Source of the DNA: Parvularcula mediterranea
Lineage (GTDB): Bacteria > Pseudomonadota > Alphaproteobacteria > Caulobacterales > Parvularculaceae
Assembly (NCBI RefSeq): GCF_013085255.1
Contig: NZ_JABFCX010000002.1
Location: 62,001-126,000 of the forward strand
Reading direction: 5' to 3'
DNA length: 64,000 bases
This document shows positions 43,313 to 52,600 of the stretch, one piece after another (positions within the stretch are counted from its first letter, which is position 1; each line of letters opens with the position of its first letter). The position numbers and the translations under genes are program-made. The notes below the pieces were generated by a model, which saw only the letters and a list, made by a program, of their open reading frames with translations, made no database searches and was not told where the DNA came from.

Positions 43313-44081
43313 CAGCCACGTCAATCTTCACGGCGAGCGCTACGAGGAGGACCTGCCGGAGGTCCTTCAGCGTGCGGAGGAGGCAGGCATCGGCGCGATG
43401 CTCCTCATCTCCGACCGCCTCGACAGCATTCCCGAGATCACCGAAATCGCGGAGACAAACCCGGCCTTCAGCCGCTCCGTGGGCGTCCATCCGCACCACG
43501 CCAAGGACTATGCGGACCTGACAGCGGAAACGCTGATCGAGCTTGCGCAGCCCGAGAAGGTCGTTGGTATCGGCGAATGCGGCCTCGACTACCACTACGA
43601 ATATTCTCCGCGCGCGGATCAGGAAAAGGTCTTCGCCGCACACATCACCGCCAGTCAGAAGACCCAGCTCCCGCTCATCGTCCACACCCGCGAGGCTGAT
43701 GACGACATGCAGCGGATGCTCGAAGAGGCGTATGCGGAGCGAAACTTCCCGCTGCTCCTTCACTGCTACACGTCTGGGCGGAAGCTCATGGAAGCGGGCC
43801 TCGCGATGGGCGGCTACGTGGCGTTCTCCGGCATCGTGACCTTCAAGCGCGCCGACGAGGTGAGGGCGCTTGCCAAGGACGTGCCGCTGGACCGCCTCCT
43901 CATCGAAACCGACTGCCCCTTCCTTGCGCCAGTGCCCCATAGGGGCCGCCGCAACGAGCCGGCCTATCTTCCTCAGGTGGCCGAGATGCTGGCCGAGGTT
44001 AGGGGTGAGGACGTGAAGACGATCGAGGAAGCGACGACCGAGAACTATTTCCGTCTCTTCGAGCGGGCGCATCGTCCGTGA
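43302..44081 (+). CDS. TatD-family metal-dependent hydrolase
   Basis: 259 residues. A TIM-barrel nuclease fold: metal motif DSHVNLHGERY at the start (the common form is DSHCHL; here Asn replaces the second His and a His follows two residues later), EKVVGIGECGLDYHYEYSP, LPLIVHTREADDD, LLLHCYTSG, and LLIETDCPFLAP. TatD proteins are 3'-5' exonucleases or general metal hydrolases. The gene is coupled by overlaps on both sides. Confidence 0.92.
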   Translation: MYVDSHVNLHGERYEEDLPEVLQRAEEAGIGAMLLISDRLDSIPEITEIAETNPAFSRSVGVHPHHAKDYADLTAETLIELAQPEKVVGIGECGLDYHYEYSPRADQEKVFAAHITASQKTQLPLIVHTREADDDMQRMLEEAYAERNFPLLLHCYTSGRKLMEAGLAMGGYVAFSGIVTFKRADEVRALAKDVPLDRLLIETDCPFLAPVPHRGRRNEPAYLPQVAEMLAEVRGEDVKTIEEATTENYFRLFERAHRP

Positions 44082-44911
44082 AACTCCGCGCGATCATTCT
44101 GGGTTGCGGCAGCTCCGGCGGCGTGCCGCGCATTGGCGGCGAGGATGGCCGCGGCAATTGGGGCGCCTGCGATCCGAACGAGCCGAAGAACCGCCGCTCG
44201 CGCTGCTCCATCGTCGTGCAGCGGGCACAGGAAGACGGCTCCTTCAGCGGGCGGATGACCACCCTCCTCGTCGACTGCGCGCCGGAACTCCGCCTGCAGA
44301 TGATCGAGAACGGTATCCCTCATGTCGACGCCGTGGCGATCACCCATGACCACGCTGACCAGACCCACGGCCTTGACGACCTCCGCGCGATAGCCATCAA
44401 CCAGATGGCCCGCGTTCCGGTTTACGTCTCAGACAAGACCTCGCCGGTCCTGAAGCAGCGCTTCGCCTATCTCTTCGAACAGATCCCCGGCAGCTCTTAT
44501 CCGCCCATCGTGGACACGCTGGAGATGCCGGAGGAGGGCGCCACAGCCGAGATCGATGGCCCCACGGGCCCTATCCCGATGACGCCGTTCCTCCAGACCC
44601 ACGGCCGGGTCATGTCTCACGGCTTCCGCTTCGGCCCGCTGGCCTATTCGTCAGACCTCGACGGCCTGGTCGATGAGAGCTGGCCGATGCTCGAAAGTCT
44701 CGACTGCTGGATCATCGACGCCCTCCAGATGAAGCCCCACGGCAGCCATCTCCACCTCGCCAAAGCTCTCGAATACCTCGAACAGGTCCGCGCCAAGCGA
44801 GGCGTGCTGACGAACCTCCACGTGACGATGGACTACAAGACCGTGCAGGATCAGGTGCCGGAGAACGTCACCGTTGCCCATGATGGGTTGGTGGTTGAGG
44901 TTGTGGCATGA
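44078..44911 (+). CDS. MBL-fold metallo-hydrolase (PhnP-like)
   Basis: 277 residues. The N-terminal LGCGSSGGVPRIGG is the usual opening of the PhnP/RNase Z-like group next to tatD. The metal motif THDHADQTHGLDDLRA is HxHxD followed by Gln instead of the usual His, a variant that still keeps the first three ligands. Cyclic phosphodiester hydrolysis is the PhnP activity; here the substrate is unknown. The GTG start overlaps the tatD stop. Last gene of the block. Confidence 0.88.
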   Translation: MKLRAIILGCGSSGGVPRIGGEDGRGNWGACDPNEPKNRRSRCSIVVQRAQEDGSFSGRMTTLLVDCAPELRLQMIENGIPHVDAVAITHDHADQTHGLDDLRAIAINQMARVPVYVSDKTSPVLKQRFAYLFEQIPGSSYPPIVDTLEMPEEGATAEIDGPTGPIPMTPFLQTHGRVMSHGFRFGPLAYSSDLDGLVDESWPMLESLDCWIIDALQMKPHGSHLHLAKALEYLEQVRAKRGVLTNLHVTMDYKTVQDQVPENVTVAHDGLVVEVVA

Positions 44912-44968
44912 TTTGCGACAATCTAAATTGTGCGCACCACGGGTGGGTCGCCCGCTCAGTCCGTTCAT

Positions 44969-45066
44969 CTGCTCGCTGACGCTCGCGAAGGATCTTGGAT
45001 CAAGTCCAAGATGACGATCATTGCGCGGTGGTCTCTCCACCTGTCGTCCCGGACTTGATCCGCGAC
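44969..45066. repeat. Composite REP/BIME-like unit A
   Basis: CTGCTCGCTGACGCTCGCGA, then a plus-oriented palindrome (GGATCTTGGATCAAGTCC AAG), a spacer with GGTGGTCTCTCCA, then a minus-oriented palindrome (CCGGACTTGATCC). The unit matches the one at 53238-53341 along its whole length. Confidence 0.75.
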
Positions 45067-45093
45067 AACAAGCAGAGAACCGTGAACCTGCCC

Positions 45094-45723
45094 TCAGCGC
45101 GGACGGCGGCGCAGTGCGCCGAGGCCCAATCCTGCCAGCATGAGAACAGCAGCGCCTGGAAGCGGAATCTCTTCACCGCTTACACGGATGTCGTCGATGC
45201 CGAACCCACTGTCGTTATCCGAGTTGATGACAAAGGACGTCAGCGGGCTCAGCTCGGCCAGGCCGAAGAAGAGCACCTCATCATTAGAGCCCGCGGCAAG
45301 GGCGTAGGTCTCGCCGCCAGCAGTGAGCGTGAATGTGCCGCCAGACTGATCGAGGTCGGAATAATTGAAACCGAACTCGGTGACCGGGACGTCGAACGTG
45401 AAGGTGTACTGAGCACCAACGAAGGCGATGTCGGTATCCAGATACAGGTACTGGCTGCCTCCCGGAGTTGAGTTGACTGCTCCAAACAGCGGTTGGTTCA
45501 CCACCTTCACGGCGTTTTCGGTCGCGGTGACGGTGAACCCGTCAAAGGAAGCCACTGACACACCGCCCGAACCAGCCGTGCCGATGAGAGCTTCGTCCTC
45601 GAACGTCTCGATCGTGAACGACCCTGCAGCGGCGTCGTAGGCAGCGGCGTCCGTGAAGACTGCCGCCGAGGCGGGAACCATAACCAACGAAGCGGCCGCG
45701 GCCGCACTCAGAACAAGCTTCAT
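45094..45723 (-). CDS. Secreted protein with VPLPA-like C-terminal sorting signal (4 of 4)
   Basis: 209 residues. Signal peptide LSAAAAASLVMVPASA, then AVFTDAAAYDAAAGSFTIE, an opening shared with many PEP-CTERM-type proteins, and a beta-rich domain ending FGIDDIRVSGEEIPLPGAAV, a hydrophobic stretch and RRRPR. Expected exosortase substrate. The domain with ITFDFDVPV-like strands and the Asp-rich end resembles carbohydrate- or calcium-binding surface domains, but no function can be named. Confidence 0.8.
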   Translation of the reverse strand: MKLVLSAAAAASLVMVPASAAVFTDAAAYDAAAGSFTIETFEDEALIGTAGSGGVSVASFDGFTVTATENAVKVVNQPLFGAVNSTPGGSQYLYLDTDIAFVGAQYTFTFDVPVTEFGFNYSDLDQSGGTFTLTAGGETYALAAGSNDEVLFFGLAELSPLTSFVINSDNDSGFGIDDIRVSGEEIPLPGAAVLMLAGLGLGALRRRPR

Positions 45724-45846
45724 TCTACTCTCCGATTCGAGAAACCCTCGTCGGAAACGGTACCCTCAGCCGCGGAGGAACAACAGCTGAATTCCCAGAC
45801 CGACACTACCGCAGGAGTTGCACTCCGTGAGCGCTCTAGGGAGGCG

Positions 45847-46587
45847 CTAAGCCACCGGCCGGGCGCCGCCGAAGTCGATGCCGAACAGGTGTTCGAGGCT
45901 TGTCCGCGGCAGGCCTTCCTTCACCTGGTCATGCACCGTCAGGTTCACCGCCTTGAGGATCACGCGGACCGCGCGGACGCTGTCTCCCTCAGGCACCACG
46001 TCGAAGTCGAGGACGTTGATCCCGCAAAGGTCCTGCTCAAAATGCGTGAGCGCGGCGAGGCCTCCGCCGGTCAGGTGGGCCAGCAGGATACGGTTCACGC
46101 CCTCATGGGCGACAAGGACCGCCTGCCGCCAGCGGTGCTGCGCGAGCAGGTCATCGAGGCTCGCGACGATCCGGGCTTCGGCGTCGGCGAAGAGCTCTCC
46201 TCCGGGAAGAAAGCTCGCGCCCTCCTCATCGGCGCCGTCAAAACTAAACGCCAGACGGGCGGCGAGCTCTTCAGGCGTTTCCACCACAACCTGACCGCCG
46301 CGGAGCTCGGCGAACCCGTCGATGGAGGTCCGGGGAGGTTCCGACCCCCCTTCCCCGAGCACGATGCTGAGCGTCTCGCGGGTCCTCGGTAGCCCCGAAT
46401 CAAAGGCTGCGTCGAACCTGATCCCGGCAAGAGCACGGCCGGCAGCCTGCGCCTGCTCGCGCCCTTCATCGGTCAGAGGAACTTGCGTGAAGTCTTCGAT
46501 ATCAGGCGCAAAATAGTTCACGTGGCCATGCCGGAGCAGGTACAGCCTGCGTCGGCCAGTGAGCGGCAAATCGGAATTGTCGGGCAT
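45847..46587 (-). CDS. Histidine phosphatase family protein
   Basis: 246 residues. The catalytic RHG motif is YLLRHGHVNYF near the start, followed by the usual LTDEGREQAQAAGRALAG and FDSGLPRTRETLSIV, then the second catalytic His in AVLVAHEGVNRILLAHL. Phosphoglycerate-mutase-like phosphatases of this type act on sugar phosphates, cobalamin precursors or nucleotides; the substrate is unknown. Divergent from the VanY gene; the starts are close. Confidence 0.9.
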   Translation of the reverse strand: MPDNSDLPLTGRRRLYLLRHGHVNYFAPDIEDFTQVPLTDEGREQAQAAGRALAGIRFDAAFDSGLPRTRETLSIVLGEGGSEPPRTSIDGFAELRGGQVVVETPEELAARLAFSFDGADEEGASFLPGGELFADAEARIVASLDDLLAQHRWRQAVLVAHEGVNRILLAHLTGGGLAALTHFEQDLCGINVLDFDVVPEGDSVRAVRVILKAVNLTVHDQVKEGLPRTSLEHLFGIDFGGARPVA

Positions 46588-46726
46588 GGGCCTCGTCTGG
46601 GGTCAGTTTGGCGGTAGTGGGCGATTGCTCGCTAGCCAGCTTGTCTTTACGTTGATCACTTCAAGGGGTGCGCGCAAGGCCGTGATCGGCGATGATGTGC
46701 CGCGCTTCTGGGGCTTCTTGGGGAGA

Positions 46727-48391
46727 ATGGCGCGCGTGCCGGGTCGTCACATCTTAGCTGCGAGCCTTGTGGCTCTCATCGCCGGATACGCCGTGTGGTT
46801 CGCGAGCGTCACCCGCCTTGATGCCGAAGCGGCGTGGAGCCGGTTCGAAGCGCTCGGCGCTGCCGGCCATGATGGCCGCGCTGTTCGTCACGGCGACCGG
46901 GCCCTCTCTCTTTTTGAAGACGAAGGCCTCGAGACGGTCGCCCTCCACCGCAAGCTCCTCCGCGTAGCCGACGCGCATTACCGCGACGGTGATCCCGGAC
47001 TGGCCGTTTCGGCCTATGAGACGGCGCTCAACGGTCCCCTCGGCAACGCTCTCGCTGACGAGCGCCGCATCGAGATCAACCGACGCATCGCAAGCTTGGA
47101 GCTGGGCGAGGGCCACCCTGCCCGCCCTTCGGTCATCGCGTCGCGCTTCCTCGACCGAGCGGGCGATGCCGTCGCCAACCACACCGATCATGGTGATGAA
47201 GAAGGCGGCGAAGGCGAAGAATTCCTCGCGCTGGTCGACGCAATGCGTCCCGATTTCACCGATGTCCTGCCCGCTGATGGCACCGGCGCGAAGATGATCG
47301 AAGGCTCGGACGGTGAGCTTCTCAATATCGCGCGCGCCATGACCGATGTTGGCGGTTACTACGCGCTCAGCCCCGACGGCGCCTACGCAGCCGCAGGTCT
47401 CCTCTCCGCCGCTCATCAGGTGCGCCAGAGCCAGCTTGGTCCTGACCATGAGGACACGGTGCAGGCCGCCCTCCTCCTCGCCCCGGTCTATGAGCGGATC
47501 GATCGCCTCGGCGATGCGGAGCGCCTCTATGAGCAGGTGTTCCGGGCGCGGGAGCGGGCCAAGGGCTCCAACAATCCTGAGCTCAGCCTCTACATCCGCC
47601 TCCTCGTTGGGGTGTACGAGAAGCAGGGCCGCCTGACCGAGGCCGAGGCGCTCAACCGGCATATGCGCGACATCTTCCGCGATGCGTTCGGCAAGCGCCG
47701 CTATGCTGCGAACCGCTCACGCGACCTGACCTACGCGATCAACCGTCCGGTTTCTGCCGCGTTCCCTCTTGAGGCTGACTATATCCCGCCGGATCTCGTC
47801 AGCGCCGCTGACTATGGCGTGCCGCTTTCCAAGCCCGCCCATGTCGAAGAGATGCAGCTCCGTCTTGCAGGGATCGATGAGACTACGATGCCCGAGGCGC
47901 TGGGCCAGCTCCTTGACGCCTGCTCGGCGGACGGAGAGCGTCTGACCCTGCGTTCGGCCTACCGCAGCCACAAGACGCAAGTGCTCCTGCACAGGATCAA
48001 CAAGGACAAGGGCACCGTCGCCAATCCCGGCACCTCCGAGCACCAGCTTGGCCTCGCTGCGGATATCGACGTCAACCGCCGCTTCATGCGCGCGACGGAC
48101 CGTGCCTATGCCTGCTTCGAGACCAAGGCATGGCAGTACGGCTTCATCCTCAGCTTCCCGCAGGGTAACACCTACCTTCCGGGTAAGGACAGTTTCGAGC
48201 CCTGGCACTGGCGTTTCGTCGGGCCGCGCACGGCGCTTCTCTACCGTGAGATCGGTCCCTGGGGCCGTCCGCAGGAGTTCCTCGCTGAGCTCCCCTGCTA
48301 TGAAGAGCGCGCCCTCTCCGGCCTATTTGTTGACCGCCAGCGCGGCGATGTCTGCCTTGCGGACCTCGACGAGGAAGGACGCGATACCTGA
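46727..48391 (+). CDS. VanY-type D-alanyl-D-alanine carboxypeptidase with TPR-like N-terminal part
   Basis: 554 residues. An N-terminal membrane anchor (ILAASLVALIAGYAVWFASV), a helical region of about 300 residues with TPR-like periodicity (AVRHGDRALSLFEDEGLE, RLGDAERLYEQVFRARERA), then an M15B peptidase domain with the zinc motif TSEHQLGLAADIDV and the EPWHWRF motif near the end. It would cleave D-Ala-D-Ala or related stem peptides in the periplasm. The start is uncertain: the frame opens at 46559, but 46727 sits just before the membrane segment. Its stop overlaps the start of the next gene (TGATG). Confidence 0.82.
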   Translation: MARVPGRHILAASLVALIAGYAVWFASVTRLDAEAAWSRFEALGAAGHDGRAVRHGDRALSLFEDEGLETVALHRKLLRVADAHYRDGDPGLAVSAYETALNGPLGNALADERRIEINRRIASLELGEGHPARPSVIASRFLDRAGDAVANHTDHGDEEGGEGEEFLALVDAMRPDFTDVLPADGTGAKMIEGSDGELLNIARAMTDVGGYYALSPDGAYAAAGLLSAAHQVRQSQLGPDHEDTVQAALLLAPVYERIDRLGDAERLYEQVFRARERAKGSNNPELSLYIRLLVGVYEKQGRLTEAEALNRHMRDIFRDAFGKRRYAANRSRDLTYAINRPVSAAFPLEADYIPPDLVSAADYGVPLSKPAHVEEMQLRLAGIDETTMPEALGQLLDACSADGERLTLRSAYRSHKTQVLLHRINKDKGTVANPGTSEHQLGLAADIDVNRRFMRATDRAYACFETKAWQYGFILSFPQGNTYLPGKDSFEPWHWRFVGPRTALLYREIGPWGRPQEFLAELPCYEERALSGLFVDRQRGDVCLADLDEEGRDT

Positions 48392-49644
48392 TGGTTAGCC
48401 AGCAACAGCGCAGGACGCTCACCGTCCGTCTGCTCGGTCGCCAGACCGATGCGCGCTGGCGGCAGGCGCTGATCGCTGAGGGCTGCATCATCCCCACGTC
48501 CGGCACGCGATGTGCTGCGCTCATCGACCTTCAGGGCGCTGACGACATCGACAGCCACTTGCGCTTCGCAGTCCGCGAGATGGGTACCGAGCCAGTAATC
48601 GCTGTTCTGGGCATGGACGACGCCCTGCCGCGCGCTGTCCATCCGAGCGTCGTCGTCGTTCGTGCCAACGGCGCAGACCCGCGCCCCGTCCTGCGCGCGA
48701 TCAGCAACTGTGTTTCTTCAAGGCTCCGTGCGCTGACGGCCTCCATCCGGCTCCGCGCGCTGACGGGCATCGGCAGGCCCTATCCCGCCCCGCGTCTTGA
48801 GGGCGCAGACGCTCCGGTCCTGCTCCTGACCGAGCCGGGCCCTGACGTGCTGAGCCTCCTGTCCAAGGTGAGCTCGCGCGACCTCGTGGCGCCGCTTTCG
48901 TCGAGCCATACGCTTCGGCTTCTCGAAAGCTTCCAAGCGGGCGCGCTGATCATTCATCTCGGCAAAGGCCGGGAGCACCGCCTCCCCGTCCTCAAGCTGA
49001 TCCGCAGGCAGAGTGACCTCCAGGATCTGCCCGTCGCCGTGATCAGCGAGAGCTGGGACGCTGAAACCGCCGCCGCATGGCTCGGCGCAGGCGCGGACCT
49101 TATCGCCAAGCCCGACGAGCTTGAAGGCGTCCTCCGCTGCCTCGGTGCATCGGCCAACCGCTTCGTGACCGAGCGCTCGATCAGGCTCGCGCTTCTCTCC
49201 TCCTCCATGGGCGACGACGGCGTCCCCTGCCCGATCTTCGGAGAGGCGCTCTTCGAGCGGATCGCAGCCGAACACAGCTCCGCTGGCGACCCGATGGTGT
49301 TCGGCGCGATTGAGCTGAGGTCGGACGAAGTTGCTACGGAGCAGGATTACAGCGAGGCAGGCGTCTACCTCGCCATGGCCCTCTCACCGCTAGACGTGAT
49401 CTCGCGGCCAAGGGAAAACCTGTTCCTCATCGCCATGCCGCATGCGGACAAGTTCTACGCTGGCCGCACCATGCGCACCCTCCAGACCCTGATCGAGGAC
49501 CTCAAGTTCGGGCAGGATCCCAACCCCGTCCTGGTCAGAGCGAGGACCGCCTTTACCGATAAGCCCGGCAGCGTTGCTGAGATTCTCGAGAAGCTCTCGG
49601 ACGAAGTCGACCGCCGCCACGCAGGCTCGCTCCTCCACGCCTAG
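48391..49644 (+). CDS. Degenerate receiver-GGDEF signalling protein (PopA-like architecture)
   Basis: 417 residues. Two receiver-like halves: about 1-110, and about 135-250 where ALIIHLGKGREHRLPVLKLI has His in place of the phospho-accepting Asp. The C-terminal third (LFERIAAEHSSAGDPMVFG, then PRENLFLIAMPHADKFYAG) has the helix-strand pattern of a GGDEF domain, but the signature GG(D/E)EF is lost. So it should neither be phosphorylated nor make c-di-GMP; a binding or scaffolding role, as for PopA in Caulobacter, is a reasonable guess. Translationally coupled to the VanY gene. Confidence 0.6.
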   Translation: MVSQQQRRTLTVRLLGRQTDARWRQALIAEGCIIPTSGTRCAALIDLQGADDIDSHLRFAVREMGTEPVIAVLGMDDALPRAVHPSVVVVRANGADPRPVLRAISNCVSSRLRALTASIRLRALTGIGRPYPAPRLEGADAPVLLLTEPGPDVLSLLSKVSSRDLVAPLSSSHTLRLLESFQAGALIIHLGKGREHRLPVLKLIRRQSDLQDLPVAVISESWDAETAAAWLGAGADLIAKPDELEGVLRCLGASANRFVTERSIRLALLSSSMGDDGVPCPIFGEALFERIAAEHSSAGDPMVFGAIELRSDEVATEQDYSEAGVYLAMALSPLDVISRPRENLFLIAMPHADKFYAGRTMRTLQTLIEDLKFGQDPNPVLVRARTAFTDKPGSVAEILEKLSDEVDRRHAGSLLHA

Positions 49645-52600
49645 GCAGCAGCTTCGGCTATCTCCACGAGAACATTCAGCACACGGCGACACCCTTTGAG
49701 GCGCGCTTTCTCATCCGGCCAATTTTGCTTGAAGACCAGCTTTTGATCAGGCCGCAGCTTCATGTCGTAAGGCGTATCGGAGAGATACTGGACGAGGCCC
49801 ATCGGGTTCGGGAACTTGTCGCGGAAAGTGATGACAGCACCCTTCGGTCCGGCGTCGATCTTTGCGACTTCTGCGCGGCGACAGAGTGTCTTGATACCAA
49901 CGATGTCGAGGAGGTGCTCGACCTCCCGTGGCATAGGCCCGAACCGGTCGATGAGCTCAGCCGCGAAGGCTTCGATCTCCTGACCTTCCTTGGCATCTGA
50001 AAGCCGTCTGTAGAGGGACATTCTGACGTCGAGGTCCATGACGTAGGTCTCGGGGATAAGAACAGCCGTGCCGATATTGATCGACGGCGACCAGGTCTCG
50101 GATGCAGCCTCGCCGTCCTTCATCTCCGCCACGGCTTCTTCGAGCATGTGCTGGTACATCTCGACGCCGACTTCCTTGACGGTGCCCGATTGCTCTTCAC
50201 CCAGAAGGTTGCCCGCCCCGCGAATGTCAAGGTCGTGGCTCGCGAGCGTGAAGCCTGCGCCGAGGGTATCGAGGGACTGGAGCACCTTGAGGCGCTTCTG
50301 CGCACCGTCGGTCATTTTCTTCCGTGCGCTCGTCGTCAGGTACGCATAGGCCCGCTGCTTCGAGCGGCCGACACGGCCCCTGATCTGGTAGAGCTGCGCC
50401 AGGCCGAACATGTCCGCACGGTGAACAATCAGGGTATTGGCCGTCGGCACGTCGATACCGCTCTCCACGATGGTAGTGGCAAGCAGCACGTCGAACTTAC
50501 CCTCGTAGAAGGCCGTCATGATGTCTTCGAGCTCGCCAGCCGCCATCTGTCCGTGGGCGGTGCGATACTTGACCTCTGGCACCTGGGTGTCGAGCCAGTC
50601 TTCGATGTCCTTGAGGTCCGAGACGCGAGGGCAGACATAGAAACTCTGTCCACCCCGGTAATGCTCACGCAGCAGCGTCTCGCGTGCAACAACGCTATCG
50701 AACGGACCGATCGTTGTACGAACGGCCAGCCTGTCGACAGGCGGCGTCGCGATGATCGACAGGTCGCGAATGCCTGACATGGAGAGCTGCAGCGTCCGCG
50801 GGATAGGCGTCGCCGTCAGGGTCAGGACGTGAGTATCGCCGCGATACTCCTTCAGGCGCTCCTTATGCTTCACGCCGAAATGCTGCTCCTCGTCGATGAT
50901 GAGGAGGCCGAGGTCACGGAAGCCCACCTGCTTCGACAGGAGCGCATGGGTGCCGATCACGACGTCTACGGACCCATCTTTCAGCCCCGCCCGCGTCTGG
51001 CTTGCTTCTTTCTGGCTGACGAACCGCGAGAGCTGACGCACGTTTAGCGGAAATCCAGCAAAGCGCTCCTTGAACCCCTTCGCATGCTGACGAGCGAGGA
51101 GCGTCGTGGGACAGATCAGCGCCACCTGCCGCCCGTTCATCGCCGCTACAAAGGCTGCTCGCATGGCGACTTCGGTCTTGCCAAACCCCACATCACCGCA
51201 GACGAGCCGGTCCATCGGGCGGCCTGAGCCAAGATCCGTCAGCACGTCATCGATGGCGTTCATCTGGTCATCGGTTTCAGCGTAAGGGAAGCGCGCCGCG
51301 AACTCATCATAGGCACCATCAGGAGGGGTCAAGACCTCGGCCTTCTTCGCAGCCCGCTTCGCCGCAATGGCGATGAGCTGCTCGGCCATCATCTTGATCC
51401 GCTCACGCATTTTCGCCTTGCGGAGGGACCAGTTTTGACCGCCCAGCTTATCCAGCGGATGGTTGGGATCATCCGAACCAAAGCGGGAGAGCAGTTCGAT
51501 ATTTTCAACCGGCAGATACATTTTGCCAGCATGGTATTCGAGCTCGAGGCAGTCGTGCGGCGCTCCGCCGACTTCCAGCGTCTGAAGCCCCTGGTACCGC
51601 CCGACGCCGTGGCTGACATGGACGATCAGGTCACCGATCGACAGTGAGGAAGCTTCGGTCAGGAAATTGTCCGCACGCTTCGTCCGCGACTTCCTGACAA
51701 GACGGTCGCCGAGAATGTCCTGCTCGGCGAGGATCGAGATATCGTCGGTCTCGAAACCATTCTCCAGCCCTAGGATGACGACAGGGATCGTGCTCGACCC
51801 CGTCTCGACGTCGCTCCAGCTCTTGAGACTTGCGAGGCCCGAAACGTCGTGGTCACCGATGACGGTCTTCAGGCGATCGGCAGAACCCTCCGTCCACCCC
51901 GCAATGATGACCTTCTTGTTCTCGCGCTGCGCAGCGATGTGGTCAGCAAAGGCGTTGAAAACGTTGAGCCCCCCTGCCCGCTCGGCAGCAAAGCTGCGGG
52001 CCTTCTTGGCGCCGAAGTCAAAGGCGCGCTTGCCGGGCTCCGGCGAGAAGGGAGACAGCGGGCGGAGCGCCACGTTTTGCAGCGTCTCCTTCCACTCGTC
52101 CCGCCCAAGATAGAGTGCCTCGGGCTTGAGCGGTCGATACGGCACGCTATCGAGCTGCGCCTTCTCAGAGGAGCGCATATCCTCCGCACGCGCACCGTAA
52201 TAGTCCTCGATCTGGCTGAACCGTTCATCGACCGCCTCCGTGCCCAGATGGTCGAAGAAGGTGAGGCCCTCGCCCGTATAATCAAAGAGCGTCCCCAGCC
52301 CCTCGTAGAAGAGCGGTAGCCAGTGCTCCATCCCTTGCTGACGGCGGCCCTCGCTCACGGCCTCGTAGACCGGGTCGTCTCCGGGCGTGCCGAAGCGTTC
52401 GAGATAGCCCTTGCGGAACCGCCTGATGGTATCGTCTCCGAGAAGCACCTCGGACGCTGCGGTCAGGTTGATTTCCCGCCGCTGGTGTGTGGTCATCTGG
52501 CTTGCTGCGTCGAACGCGCGGATCGATTCGAGCGTATCACCGAAGAAATCGAGGCGCAGTGGCTCATCCGTCCCCGGAGGGAAGAGGTCGAGGAGGCCGC

